A program made the position numbers and the translations under genes. The notes below the pieces were generated by a model, which saw nothing but the letters and a program-made list of their open reading frames with translations, searched no databases and was not told the DNA's origin. Below are positions 37,801 to 45,633 of a stretch of DNA of 64,000 bases, one piece after another. The DNA lies in assembly GCA_902363255.1 (NCBI GenBank), contig CABIZO010000002.1:496001-560000 (forward strand). The letters run 5' to 3'. Each line of letters begins with the position of its first letter. Positions within the stretch are counted from its first letter, which is position 1. This stretch comes from Peptostreptococcaceae bacterium. Lineage in GTDB: Bacteria; Bacillota; Clostridia; Peptostreptococcales; Peptostreptococcaceae.

Positions 37801-37987
37801 AACAACTAGTAAAACAGGAAAATATTCAAAAGTAAAAGACATTACTAAAGGAAGTACTACTTCTTATACAAATAGTAGTTTGACTTCGAAAAAAGGATAT
37901 TACTATAAAGTAAAAGCTTATAGGACTATAAATGGTAAGAGGGTTTATAGTTCGTACAGTAGTGTGAAATATATAAAAGTAAAATAA
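31871..37987 (+). CDS. BspA-type leucine-rich-repeat surface protein with C-terminal fibronectin III domains
   Basis: This 2038-residue protein has a signal peptide (residues 1-27) and BspA-type LRR blocks at about 45-130 and 240-650 (pattern xxIGxxAFxxCxxLxxVxLPxxVxxI). A long glycine- and aspartate-rich middle follows (about 650-960), then a segment with WSTPQTI-like repeats (about 1000-1350) and a CARDB-like region (about 1370-1560). It ends with five fibronectin type III domains (about 1565-2038) carrying WNKVSGADGYEVYRAT. No LPxTG, CWB2 or GW anchor is seen, so it is secreted or held by another means. The roles of BspA proteins are host binding and aggregation; the target here is unknown. 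Orphan copies of its last residues lie at 21520 and 47613. Confidence 0.88.
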   Translation: MWKKVVLFFITISLIFNSGLNEIVIFANTVDKGAVEEKIKNLFRDFEIEDEVLIKYKGKDKEVVIPEEVKYIGEGAFENNKKIEKIIMHSNINSIEESAFKNCENLSTIIIPSRVDKLNEDTFENCESLEHMIVLNDDLDISNLLIENANEINFYGLEDSQLERYTEENEYEFYEIVSVDSNENIKALKKGEADAGVYINSDYEIVDINEENLDREENKENINENEEKIISNRKDDDLVYGDFTYKIDKENVTITGYMGSSTSVSIPSSISGMSVTKIGSEAFENLEHIKSINLPESIIEIEYGAFLGIELETFKLPSKIKKIGRNIINSSKIRKVFIPKTVESMGMWSGSAFSECKNLDEVEFEKGRVYIPADALINCQSITKVIIPDSVTIIGDNAFENCKNLVNLKLSDNIKEIGAYAFLGIEFESFELPSKLEHIGIKVFNSSKITKMFVPKTVESMGMWSGSAFSECKNLEEVEFEAGRTHIPADALINCQSITKVIIPNSVTTIGDNAFENCKNLVNLKLSDNIVEIGYGAFLGIEFESFKLPPKIKKIGRNVINSSKITKMFIPKTVESMGMWSGSAFSECKNLKEVEFEDGMTKIPNEALNYCSNVTKVTIPKTVISISNDAFDNIKKFTIYGYNDSFAQSFAYSNNISFKDIGEANLLETLGLKEKLSNISFNGGTIEGPSIKLLGKVIPLFEVDASAYIPLDESIQVKVDAYTKTIEVLIGFKDFSGSANLSPEENSNAYWKESYKQVKSLYKGMTGNEVKGTKAWNDFSKLRGKLKKQNATLLVNGNLHLAGYMEFNYESGEIKLSEGGIISEVGISTTKTFRWTPPWSAVYTILGFDTGANGKIYLNENKDKIQLNTNLGANFGLNAGIGAGSKKLLGGFYAEGVISGTLNGNLKLPASNVKDALSISCDAAAKLAVVALGFDLTNGKLAYEFPSYSIYPQKTREYLFAVNSSDIDLDKATPISRDYLNHQISTYSMGEDFIKENIYPYNSPELINLDNNKKMLIWIDDNGEKSTVNRTSLMYSVFSGGRWSTPQTIAETGTYNDIADIYVNNGKVHILWRKSNKVLSDNASIKDLMESTDLYYTVYDGEKFSEAIQVTSNNTTYEMNYAITANDDKVAITWVENSNNDITLESGSYSLYAKEYINNQPQEKVKIASSMEEINNTDIDYINNKYAITYSITDNSSQENQKSDIYLYNNGNSKKINLENDNGYLAEFIDKNLYFINNDDLMIYNTSSQEIEETGISGISNFSVVSNGNSKAVVTMIPNDESFELMASYYNKANNTWGSWKQVTSNEQFIRTYSVVMNDDASISAALSLAEMTDKDDSVFGKSSLIVSGLKEISDLSVEDGIYYDYDKVVSNGKLDLNFNVYNNSSQDLESLNISILDENNKVLQQSDLECKILANETKEVTYTYNLPKTIKYGKIKVLVKSNYDEVNTKNNVVETSIGYGDVSLEDVEIKANNNQYVVTGKLSNIGHVDVNDVKLSIHETDANGEVLQSININTLKVGQEKDISYTLPKDFISNNVDKELALYLNVESSTQEATLTNNECRVLFTPAIEEIPVIEFKDSTSNSILFTWNKIEDCSGYAVYRYNETTKKYEEIDILKDNNITTYEDKNLSSGQIYKYKIRPYKEVDGEKLYKSYSEEISLYTKPGKVSIVKATPSTYNSNKVTWNKVSGADGYEVYRATSKTGTYSLRKTTSKDTLYYTNTSLSTGKTYYYKVRAYKLVDGDKKYGDFSSVVSAKPVLSSTTAKALSASYNSNNITWNKVSGADGYEVYRATSQTGTYSLKRTVTSGSTLSYKNTSLSTGRTYYYKVRAYRLVNGDKKYGDFSSVVSAKPVLSSTTAKAVSASYNSNNITWNKVSGADGYEVYRATSQTGTYSLKRTVTSGSTLSYKNTSLTTGKNYYYKVKAYRMVSGKRVYSSYSRVVSAKPLLSTPSVTLSAGTKKAYVKWSKVSGASGYEIYRTTSKTGKYSKVKDITKGSTTSYTNSSLTSKKGYYYKVKAYRTINGKRVYSSYSSVKYIKVK
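32768..33735 (+). repeat. Three 348-nt tandem LRR units inside the BspA gene
   Basis: Units begin at 32768, 33116 and 33464 (exactly 348 nt, 116 residues apart), each encoding AFLGIE, NSSKI.K.F.PKTVESMGM and WSGSAFSECKNL. Identity at DNA level is very high between units, a sign of recent duplication or gene conversion. Confidence 0.88.
37136..37699 (+). repeat. Two 282-nt near-identical FN3 units
   Basis: Copies start at 37136 and 37418 (94 codons apart). They differ by few bases over most of their length, diverging only near the 3' end of the second. A third, weaker copy precedes them. Confidence 0.88.
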
Positions 37988-38075
37988 AATTAAAGAGTTG
38001 TATAAGGGCTTATAATTGAAAGAGCGTGTAAGGTGAAGTTTGAATAAATTTAAGCAAATATATGATATTTAAATT

Positions 38076-38129
38076 AAGAGTATAAACAGATTTATGTAAA
38101 AATAAATCTATTTATACTCTTTTATTTTG
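38076..38129. terminator. Terminator between the BspA and PadR genes
   Basis: A stem of about 20 bp with one mismatch (AAGAGTATAAACAGATTTAT / ATAAATCTATTTATACTCTT) followed by TTATTTT. It can serve both convergent genes. Confidence 0.85.
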
Positions 38130-38159
38130 TAGTTTATAGAGTTCTATACAGGATTGTTT

Positions 38160-38714
38160 TTAAACTTGTTTTTTACTTTGCTCTAAACAGTAATTAATAC
38201 AGTTGTTAAGCCATTTGATTTGTCCTTCTTCTCTTATTATGGCACCATCTAAAACAAGATAATCACCAAAGTAAGGATCATTTATATCAGGTATTTCTGT
38301 GTAAGCCTCTTTTTGGCTTATTAAGAATTCAAGACGTTTATTGTGTTGAATTAGCTGATGTTCAAGCAACATAATTCTAGTTTCCAAGTCTAGATTGTTG
38401 TAGAAATAAACTCTTAATCTAAATTTATTTTTTGGAGTTGGCTCCATGGGTTGATCCTTGGCAAGCCATTTTAAAAACTCATCTTTTCCTTTTTCAGTTA
38501 TATGATAAACTTTCTTTTCTAATACATCACCACTGATTTCCACTGTATATGTAATAAGCTCTTCATCACATAATTTTTTTAGCTCAGGATATATTTGGCT
38601 ATGTTTCGCACTCCAAAATTCGCATAGTTGGAAGTTAAACTCTTTGCTTAAATCATATCCTGTCATAGGATTTCTATTTAATAGACCTAAAATTGCATAT
38701 TTTAGAGTTCTCAT
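38160..38714 (-). CDS. PadR-family transcriptional regulator
   Basis: The 184-residue protein has an N-terminal PadR winged helix (YAILGLLNRNPMTGYDLSKE, HSQIYPELKKLCDEELI, YHITEKGKDEF) and a C-terminal Vir_act_alpha_C helical dimerisation domain (about 95-180). PadR regulators respond to phenolic or other hydrophobic small molecules. It is divergent from an OFA antiporter gene and an Fe-S flavoenzyme gene, and the intergenic palindrome fits a PadR operator. It therefore probably represses that transport-reduction unit until the substrate is present. Confidence 0.9.
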   Translation of the reverse strand: MRTLKYAILGLLNRNPMTGYDLSKEFNFQLCEFWSAKHSQIYPELKKLCDEELITYTVEISGDVLEKKVYHITEKGKDEFLKWLAKDQPMEPTPKNKFRLRVYFYNNLDLETRIMLLEHQLIQHNKRLEFLISQKEAYTEIPDINDPYFGDYLVLDGAIIREEGQIKWLNNCINYCLEQSKKQV

Positions 38715-38860
38715 ATATCTATGTCACCTCTTTTTGATTTTTTATTGTTGATGAATTTATTATATCATTATTTGGTAAAAAAAATTGATAAAAAAATATA
38801 ATCTCAAAAATCTTGTATTTCCAAGGTTTTAAGGGTTAGATAATTTGATTTCTTAGAAAA

Positions 38861-38902
38861 TGTAAACATAAACATGTAAATATTTACATGTTTATGTTTA
38901 CA
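38861..38902. promoter_or_regulatory. Perfect 42-bp palindrome, candidate PadR operator
   Basis: The two 21-nt arms (38861-38881 and 38882-38902) are exact reverse complements with no spacer. The centre contains ATGT-N8-ACAT (38874-38889), the consensus reported for PadR operators in Bacillus and Lactobacillus. Just downstream, TATTATTAACRCATAA is repeated at about 38920 and 38943. The element lies between divergent padR and OFA antiporter genes. Confidence 0.8.
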
Positions 38903-38990
38903 ACCGAAAATGGTTGTGATATTATTAACACATAAGATTGTTATATTATTAACGCATAAAAAATGAAAGAACAAAATTTGGGGAGGAAAT

Positions 38991-40253
38991 ATGAATTTAA
39001 CTAAGAAAAGATGGATTATTTTAATTGCAAGTTGTTTTATTAATTTATGTATTGGTTCTATATATGCATGGAGTGTGTTTGCAACACCAATGGCAGAATA
39101 CTTAAATGGAATCAATGGTACGGTGTTTACTGCTGGAACTTTGGCAATCGTATTCACTGTGACAAACTCTGTAGGACCTATCACTATGATTACAGGTGGT
39201 AGAATAAACGATAAGTTTGGTCCTAAGAAAGTTATTTTAGTTGGTGGACTTATATTTGGTATAGGAATGATTTTAGCTGGATTTTCAAAAAGCTTACCAA
39301 TGCTAATTTTATCATATGGGATAATATTAGGGCTTGGTGTTGGGATGGTTTACGGATGTACAATCAGTAACTCAGTAAAATTTTTCCCAGACAAACGTGG
39401 ATTAGTTGGGGGAGTAACAACGGCTGCGTATGGTTTTAGTTCAGTAATTATACCACCAATAGCAAATAGTATAACAGCTAATTTTGGTATTACTACAGCA
39501 TTTAAGTCAATAGGGATAGTATTCCTTATAGTTGTGTGTGGAGCATCATTTTTTATAGATAAATGTCCAGATGGTTTTGTTCCAGAAGGTTGGACACCAC
39601 CTGCAACTTCAGGAAATGCATTAGCAAAGAAAGATAAAGATTGGAAAGAAATGCTTTCATCACCTATATTCTATGTAATGATAACACTATTAACTTGTGG
39701 AGCATTCTACGGATTAATGTGTACATCAATGGCATCTGCTTTAGCACAAAACATGATAGGTATGACGCCAGCAACAGCAGCAATAGCAGTTTCTGTGTTA
39801 GCATTATTCAACACAGCTGGTCGTATAGTAGCAGGATACATATCAGATAAAATAGGTAGAATAAATACTTTATCAACGGCATTTGCAATTTCTATGGTTG
39901 GATTATTCTGTTTATCAACTTCAGGACAAGGTGATGTAACGAAGTTCTATATAGGAATTTCTATAATAGGTGTATGTTTTGGGGCATTTATGGGAGTATT
40001 CCCTGGATTTACAGTGGATCAATTTGGTCCTAAAAACAACAGTGTTAACTATGGAATAATGTTTATAGGATTTGCTTTTGCAGGATATATAGGACCTACA
40101 GTAATGAAAAACGTTTATGCTGCAGATGGTGATTACAGAAGAGCTTTCATCATAGGGGTTGTGATGGCAGTTGTAGGTTTAGCATTAACATTTGTTTATA
40201 GATTTTTAAATAATAAAGAAATGGCTAAAAACAGCGTTAAAAAAGCAAGTTAA
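38991..40253 (+). CDS. OFA-family MFS antiporter (oxalate/formate-like)
   Basis: This 420-residue, 12-helix carrier has the OFA hallmarks: the N-terminal CIGSIYAWSVFATPMAEYL, the MFS loop GGRINDKFGPKKVIL, and GLGVGMVYGCTISNSVKFFP with FPDKRGLVGG. OFA proteins exchange small carboxylates such as oxalate and formate, or lactate. With the adjacent flavoenzyme it may take up an unsaturated carboxylate and export the reduced product. RBS GGGGAGG. PadR control is inferred from the upstream operator. Confidence 0.88.
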   Translation: MNLTKKRWIILIASCFINLCIGSIYAWSVFATPMAEYLNGINGTVFTAGTLAIVFTVTNSVGPITMITGGRINDKFGPKKVILVGGLIFGIGMILAGFSKSLPMLILSYGIILGLGVGMVYGCTISNSVKFFPDKRGLVGGVTTAAYGFSSVIIPPIANSITANFGITTAFKSIGIVFLIVVCGASFFIDKCPDGFVPEGWTPPATSGNALAKKDKDWKEMLSSPIFYVMITLLTCGAFYGLMCTSMASALAQNMIGMTPATAAIAVSVLALFNTAGRIVAGYISDKIGRINTLSTAFAISMVGLFCLSTSGQGDVTKFYIGISIIGVCFGAFMGVFPGFTVDQFGPKNNSVNYGIMFIGFAFAGYIGPTVMKNVYAADGDYRRAFIIGVVMAVVGLALTFVYRFLNNKEMAKNSVKKAS

Positions 40254-40465
40254 TAAACTTAGATATACATATTGAAAAATTAATTATTATAAGAAGATAA
40301 AGTTAGTTGTTAACTTAAATATACAGTTAACTATCAATAAGGATAAATAATTAGTTATTAAATAAGAAAATAGAGTTAGTTATTAATAAAAATTAGAGAA
40401 AAAACTAGAAGTTAAATTAGTAATTATACTGAAAAATCAAGTTGAAAATAAAGGGAGAGACGATT

Positions 40466-42421
40466 ATGAAAAGAAAATATCCAAATTTGTGTAAACCAAT
40501 TCAAATAGGAAATGTGACTTTTAGAAACAGAATGTTTTCTGCACCAATGGGAGGTACAGATATAACAGCTGATTGTACTATAGGGCCAAAATCAACTGCT
40601 TTTTATGAATTAAGAGCAAAAGGTGGAGCAGGGGCAGTAACTGTAAGTGAATGTATGGTTCATCCTGAAACTGATGGTTCACATGCTTATCATTTAGATT
40701 TAAAAATAGTAGATTCTTTAGCAAGTTTCACATATACTGCAGATGCTATAAGACGTCATGGTGCAATACCAAGTGTGGAATTATCACATTCTGGACAATA
40801 TGCAGGAACTTATTTAGTAGATAAAAACAAAAAAGATGGTTTATCACAATATGGAGTTAGCCCAAGTGTTAGAGCTGACGGTTTAGAAATAAAAGAATTA
40901 ACTCAAGAGTTAATAGATGATATAGTAAAATCTTATGGAGAAGTGGCAGGTCTTGCAAAAAGAGCTGGATTTGAAATGATAATGGTTCATGGTGGACATG
41001 GATGGTTAATCAACCAATTCTTATCACCATACTTCAACAAAAGAACTGATAAATACGGTGGAACTTTAGAAAACAGAGTTCGTTTTGCCCAAGAAGTTTT
41101 AGATAGTGTTCGTGAAGCAGTAGGACCAGGATTCCCAATAGAATTTAGATTAAGTGGATCTGAATTATTTGAAGGTGGATATGATTTAACTGAAGGTGTT
41201 GAAATAGCTAAATTATTAGAGTCAAGAATAGATTTACTTCATGTTTCAGCAGGAACATATCAAAGAGGATTTGGAATAACTCATCCATCTATGTTCGTTC
41301 CTCATGGATGCAATGTTTACCTTGCAGCTGAAATCAAAAAACATGTAAGTGTACCAGTTGCAACTTTAGGTGGATTAAACGATCCAGCTCAAATGGAAGA
41401 AATAATAGCAAGTGGACAAGCTGACGTTGTTGAAATGGCAAGAGCTTTACTAGCTGACCACGAACTTCCAAGAAAAGTTATGTCAAACAGAGATGAGGAA
41501 ATAGTAAAATGTTTAAGATGTTTCACTTGTATGGCTGAAAGAGCAGCAACTTCTACAAGAAGATGTACAGTAAACCCACTTATAGGACGTGAAATGGATG
41601 GAATGGAAATTACACCAGTTCTAAGACCTAAGAAAGTTTTAGTTGCAGGTGGAGGACCAGGAGGATTACAAGCTGCTGTAACTGCTGCAAGACGTGGTCA
41701 CAAAGTAATTCTTTGCGAAAAATCTGACGCATTAGGCGGAATATTAAAAGGAGAACAAGCTATACCATTCAAATATGAAATGTATGAGCTAGGAAATACT
41801 CTTGGAATATTAGCTGAAAAAGAAGGTGTGGAAATACGTTTAAATACAGAAGTTACTAAAGAATACGTGGAAAATGAAAATGTGGATGCTTTAATAATAG
41901 CTGTTGGTTCATCTCCATTAGTTCCACCAATTCCAGGGCTTGATGGTGAAAATGTGGTAGTTGTTAACAATTACTATTTAGAAAAAGATAAAGTAAAAGA
42001 CGCTAAGGAAGTTGTAGTTCTTGGTGGAGGACTTGCTGGATGTGAAACTGCAATACATTTAGCACAAGAAGGTAAGAAAGTTCACTTAGTTGAAATTAGA
42101 GATGCTCTTGCAGTTGATTCAAATATAAGACATCGTCCAATTCTTTTAGGTGAAATAGAAAAACAAGGTGTAATAGTTCACACTGAGTACAAAGGATTAA
42201 AAGTAATCGAAGAAGGTGTGGTATGTGCTGATAAAGATGGAAATGAAGTGTTAGTTCCAGGAACTTCAGTAATATGCGCCCTAGGTCAAAGAGCAAATAG
42301 AAATATGGTAGACGAGTTAATCGATTGTGCTCCATATGTGGCACAAATAGGAGACTGTGTTCGTCCTTCTACTATAACTACTGCTGTGTATCAAGGACAC
42401 CATGCTGCTTTAGATATATAG
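40466..42421 (+). CDS. NADH:flavin oxidoreductase, 2-enoate reductase / BaiCD type
   Basis: The 651-residue enzyme has an old-yellow-enzyme TIM barrel (residues 1-360), with HGGHGWLINQFLSPYFNKRT near 170. A 4Fe-4S site follows at about 350-380 (CLRCFTCMAERAATSTRRC), then an FAD/NAD domain (about 390-651) with VLVAGGGPGGLQAA and VVVLGGGLAGCETA. This is the layout of 2-enoate reductases, BaiCD/BaiH and cinnamate or steroid ene-reductases. The substrate is undetermined. The start is ATG 40466 behind AAGGGAGAG; an in-frame TTG at 40442 has no site. It lies 212 nt after the antiporter, under probable PadR control. Confidence 0.92.
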   Translation: MKRKYPNLCKPIQIGNVTFRNRMFSAPMGGTDITADCTIGPKSTAFYELRAKGGAGAVTVSECMVHPETDGSHAYHLDLKIVDSLASFTYTADAIRRHGAIPSVELSHSGQYAGTYLVDKNKKDGLSQYGVSPSVRADGLEIKELTQELIDDIVKSYGEVAGLAKRAGFEMIMVHGGHGWLINQFLSPYFNKRTDKYGGTLENRVRFAQEVLDSVREAVGPGFPIEFRLSGSELFEGGYDLTEGVEIAKLLESRIDLLHVSAGTYQRGFGITHPSMFVPHGCNVYLAAEIKKHVSVPVATLGGLNDPAQMEEIIASGQADVVEMARALLADHELPRKVMSNRDEEIVKCLRCFTCMAERAATSTRRCTVNPLIGREMDGMEITPVLRPKKVLVAGGGPGGLQAAVTAARRGHKVILCEKSDALGGILKGEQAIPFKYEMYELGNTLGILAEKEGVEIRLNTEVTKEYVENENVDALIIAVGSSPLVPPIPGLDGENVVVVNNYYLEKDKVKDAKEVVVLGGGLAGCETAIHLAQEGKKVHLVEIRDALAVDSNIRHRPILLGEIEKQGVIVHTEYKGLKVIEEGVVCADKDGNEVLVPGTSVICALGQRANRNMVDELIDCAPYVAQIGDCVRPSTITTAVYQGHHAALDI

Positions 42422-42490
42422 TATAGTTATAGTTTTTATACTTATTACTTTAGATATATGGTAGTTTAGAAATTAATTAGATATAAAATA

Positions 42491-42577
42491 TCCCCCTTAA
42501 TAATCTGTTATAAAATAATAAGAGAGTGTTAGGGGGGATTTAGTAGAATCTCACAGTATATTGTTTACTGTGAGATT
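42491..42577. terminator. Two consecutive hairpins after the flavoenzyme gene
   Basis: TCCCCCTTAA pairs with TTAGGGGGGA (42491-42538). Then AATCTCACAGTA pairs perfectly with TACTGTGAGATT (42547-42577), followed by TTATTATTTTC. The second hairpin also ends the leftward DUF1232 gene and recurs at 49850. Confidence 0.8.
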
Positions 42578-42589
42578 TTATTATTTTCA

Positions 42590-42958
42590 TCAAGTTATAA
42601 TCAACTTAATAAGTAATAATATAACAAGTATCCAGATTAATATTATAGGTAATGAATAATACCATTTCTTAGGCTTGCCATCAGCCCACAAGCTTTCAGA
42701 TTCAATCAAACACTTATGCAAGACATCATCAGGTATGAATTTAATTGTTAGGGATACAAGTAGAGGAAGTAAAATTATGTCGTCTAAGTAGCCTAATACT
42801 GGGATAAAATCTGGGATTAGATCTATGGGTGACAGAGCATAGCCAACTGTAATCATAGCGAAGAACTTTGCTATTATGGGTGTTTCTTTCTTTTTTAAAG
42901 CAATAAATATTGCAGGTACATATTTTTTTAATCTTTTCATTTTTTCTTTAAAATTCAT
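42590..42958 (-). CDS. DUF1232 (YkvA-like) membrane protein
   Basis: The 122-residue protein carries the DUF1232 signature YALSPIDLIPDFIPVLGYLDD (residues about 40-60), with one membrane segment around it and another at the C-terminus (LPIILIWILVILLLIKLI). The function is unknown. AGGAG precedes the ATG. A copy of its last 16 codons plus terminator sits at 49842-49947. Confidence 0.9.
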   Translation of the reverse strand: MNFKEKMKRLKKYVPAIFIALKKKETPIIAKFFAMITVGYALSPIDLIPDFIPVLGYLDDIILLPLLVSLTIKFIPDDVLHKCLIESESLWADGKPKKWYYSLPIILIWILVILLLIKLIIT

Positions 42959-43169
42959 ATCAATCTCCTATGTGGTGCTTTATTCTATAATAAATTATTT
43001 AAATTTAAAATTATCTCTTCTTAAAACTTAATTTATCCATATTATAAATAATATTTTATTTTATCTTATCTTATCTTATATAACAATTACAAATTTTAAC
43101 TTTATATTTTGTAGTAATTACCAGAAGTGGTATAATAGATTTACGAATCAAAATTAAGGAGAGTAAATT

Positions 43170-43631
43170 ATGCTAAAAGACGTAACAATTGGGGGAAAAT
43201 TTTCTTACTTAGAGAATGATTATAGAATATGTTGTATGGGGAAAGAGGGAAACTTTGAAAATGCTGAAAAAACGTTAAACTACTTTTTGGGGATTGTAGA
43301 TGATGAAGAACAAATAATTATAGAGTTTGACGAAAAGGATAAAAATAGTGTTTTCAAAAAATTTGGCAAAAAGGTTATCTACTTCTATGAAGATAGTGAG
43401 ATATATAGCGAGGAAAGATTAGCTTTTGTGAAGAGTATGCACTCTAAGTTTCCTGCAAGTATGATACATATTGTAATTACTAGTGGAATAACATGTAGTT
43501 TGCATGATGTGTATGAGAGATGTAAAGATATTATAGAGTTTAATGAAAAGCTGGGTGGAGATGCATATCTGCACAATGTTGTAAGTACGGTTTGTGATGA
43601 TATATGTGTTAAACTGGTTGTTGGAGTTTAG
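43170..43631 (+). CDS. Hypothetical protein (153 aa)
   Basis: The soluble protein has no signal or membrane segment. Visible features are an alternating strand-helix pattern, IIIEFDEKDKNSVFKKFGKK, and SMIHIVITSGITCSLHDVYE, with several Cys. I do not recognise it. AAGGAGAG upstream and a strong terminator at the end support a single-gene unit. Confidence 0.7.
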   Translation: MLKDVTIGGKFSYLENDYRICCMGKEGNFENAEKTLNYFLGIVDDEEQIIIEFDEKDKNSVFKKFGKKVIYFYEDSEIYSEERLAFVKSMHSKFPASMIHIVITSGITCSLHDVYERCKDIIEFNEKLGGDAYLHNVVSTVCDDICVKLVVGV

Positions 43632-43645
43632 ATATTAGATAGATG

Positions 43646-43677
43646 CTGAGGGAATTAGGTGTTCCCTCAGTTTTTTA
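43646..43677 (+). terminator. Terminator after the gene at 43170
   Basis: CTGAGGGAA pairs perfectly with TTCCCTCAG around a 7-nt loop, then six T. Confidence 0.92.
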
Positions 43678-43693
43678 TTGATTTTATTGGAAA

Positions 43694-43785
43694 CATGTTA
43701 ATTGTTTCACTTAACTTTAAAGAAATAAGTTAATTATTTTATTTATCTTTAAAGAAACAAGTTAATTATTTTACTTAAGTTAAAA
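43694..43785. repeat. Three tandem 32-nt repeats
   Basis: Units start at 43694, 43726 and 43758 with AAGTTAATTATTTTA and CTTTAAAGAAA. The first is most diverged and the last is partial. They end near the stop of the leftward GyrI-like gene. Confidence 0.75.
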
Positions 43786-43792
43786 TCACTAT

Positions 43793-44428
43793 CTATTTAT
43801 CTTCAACTTTATCTTCAACCATATATCTAAGGACTGTTTTTAATTTTTCTGGAGCTGTTCTTCTAAAATCAGATATATAAATTTCTCTATGAGCAAGGTC
43901 TTTTATAGCTAGATTATTATCATTAATAAATTCTTTCATAATATCAAAGCTTTTGTATTCTTCATCAAAAGGACCTATATGCATCATTTGAACACACTTG
44001 CCTTCTTCTATCTCACCAAATACAACCTCATCTAAAAGTTTATTAGGCTTTTTATTTTTTGTAATTTCCATGGCTAAATCAAATACTTCTTTAGTGACAA
44101 AATCAGGCTGTCTAATCATTATGTTGTAGACTAAATTGTTCTTATCAAACTCATCTTTTAATCTACCTTCTTCATCCAAATCCCAGATACCTTCCAATGG
44201 ATATACTGTGTAATCAAAATAGCCTTCTGGTGTTATACTTTTTTTAGGCATCATTTTTATGGCATAAGCTAGAGAGTAAAGAGTGCCCACCTTTTCCGAA
44301 AACTCTTCACTATTTGGGTTTCCCACACCTTTTATTTGGATAAATTTGAACTTTTCTATATTTACTATTTCTGGCTTTGTTTTTGGTATGTAGTAATTTT
44401 TTTCTTTTTTTCTCCATTCATGTTTCAT
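43793..44428 (-). CDS. GyrI-like small-molecule-binding protein (211 aa)
   Basis: Stand-alone GyrI-like/effector-binding domain: FKFIQIKGVGNPNSEEF, YFDYTVYPLEGIWDL, FVTKEVFDLAMEITKNKKPN and KCVQMMHIGPFDEEYKSFD are conserved in this branch. There is no DNA-binding part. Such proteins bind hydrophobic compounds, and some hydrolyse them. A shorter relative lies at 48804. AGGAGATAC lies upstream. Confidence 0.85.
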   Translation of the reverse strand: MKHEWRKKEKNYYIPKTKPEIVNIEKFKFIQIKGVGNPNSEEFSEKVGTLYSLAYAIKMMPKKSITPEGYFDYTVYPLEGIWDLDEEGRLKDEFDKNNLVYNIMIRQPDFVTKEVFDLAMEITKNKKPNKLLDEVVFGEIEEGKCVQMMHIGPFDEEYKSFDIMKEFINDNNLAIKDLAHREIYISDFRRTAPEKLKTVLRYMVEDKVEDK

Positions 44429-44737
44429 AAAGTATCTCCTATTTTTTTATATTATAGTTTGTATAATATGACTTTTCTTTTATAGTCTATATAATATGAA
44501 TCCTCTTTGTCATATTATAAAATAAATTTATGTTTTTGCATATGGAATTAAAATAATCCCATATTAAAATCCATTTTCTATAAATCTAAATAGTACAAAT
44601 TATTTCATTTATACAACTTCTATATTATGGAACAACAAGAACTATATGGTAATTATGGTAAAACGTATAGATGTTCGATGAATTTTCTAATATAATAAAC
44701 ATATATAGAAATAAATGTAAGTAGGGAGATTAAGCAA
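44429..44737. other. Divergent promoter region
   Basis: This 309-nt gap between divergent genes is AT-rich. It contains a duplicated block (TATAGTYTRTATAATATGA at about 44453 and 44482) that may hold promoters, and no coding frame. I see no clear operator. Confidence 0.5.
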
Positions 44738-45583
44738 ATGAAAAAAATAATAATGCTATTACTTGCACTATCTATATTTGTTGTGGGATGTAGTAAAGAG
44801 AATAATTCATCTTATGATAAATATTTGGAAGAAGGAAAAACAGCAATAGCTAATCAAGAGTACGAAAAAGGTAGGAACTTCTTTTCTTTAGCAAAAGAAG
44901 CAAATAGTAATGAAAATGAAGCTAACGTACTTTATAATCAAACTAATAATCTGGTTGAGGCGATTACTTCCAAGGAAAATAAACATTATGATGTGGCAAT
45001 ACAATTATGCAATACCATATTAAAAATGAAGAGTGAAAGTAATATAGTAAAAACTGCAGCAAATGATTTGAAAGTTGAGTGTGAAAAATTAAAGAAAGGA
45101 TCTACTGAAGAAGAATCAAGTGAAGAAGAGATAAGTGCAGATGCAAATACTCAAGAGGAAGAAAGCAAAACAGATGTAGACACAAATACTCAAGAAAAAG
45201 AAAGTAATACTGTTGTAGATATTAGAAGTGATTATGCAAATAGATTAAAGGAAATAGAAGATATAGCTGTTAAAAGAGATGGTATTTTTAGACATCAAGC
45301 AGCTACTATAAATATTTTAAGATCTTACGATACAAGTAATTTACAAAATGCTAAAGTAGTTTATGAATTAAGTGATGAGTTATTAAATAATTTATATAAC
45401 CAGCTAAGAAATGATTTAGATGAAAGTACATTTAAACAGCTATCAACAGCTCAAGTTAGATGGGTGAAAAGTAAGATGGAGAAGGAAAAGAGTTTGAATT
45501 ATAACGAAGTTGTGAAATATCAAGTATTAGCGAGGATGACTCTTGATAAATGCGAAGAGTGGAATTTGAATTATTATAAATAG
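44738..45583 (+). CDS. Lipoprotein with LprI-like C-terminal domain
   Basis: The 281-residue protein has a lipoprotein signal MKKIIMLLLALSIFVVGC, a TPR-like helical part (about 25-125: YLEEGKTAIANQEYEKGRNF), and an acidic linker with a duplicated TQEEESKTDVDTN-type unit. The C-terminal domain of about 110 residues resembles the LprI/DUF1311 lysozyme-inhibitor family (STFKQLSTAQVRWVKSKMEK). It should be attached outside the cell. A role in resisting lysozyme is possible from the family but untested. Confidence 0.75.
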   Translation: MKKIIMLLLALSIFVVGCSKENNSSYDKYLEEGKTAIANQEYEKGRNFFSLAKEANSNENEANVLYNQTNNLVEAITSKENKHYDVAIQLCNTILKMKSESNIVKTAANDLKVECEKLKKGSTEEESSEEEISADANTQEEESKTDVDTNTQEKESNTVVDIRSDYANRLKEIEDIAVKRDGIFRHQAATINILRSYDTSNLQNAKVVYELSDELLNNLYNQLRNDLDESTFKQLSTAQVRWVKSKMEKEKSLNYNEVVKYQVLARMTLDKCEEWNLNYYK

Positions 45584-45590
45584 TACATAG

Positions 45591-45633
45591 AAGGTGTGTA
45601 ATTCCAACGGGGAAGTGCACACCTTATTTATAA
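45591..45633 (+). terminator. Terminator after the lipoprotein gene
   Basis: AAGGTGTG pairs with CACACCTT around a 19-nt loop, followed by ATTTAT. Confidence 0.75.
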
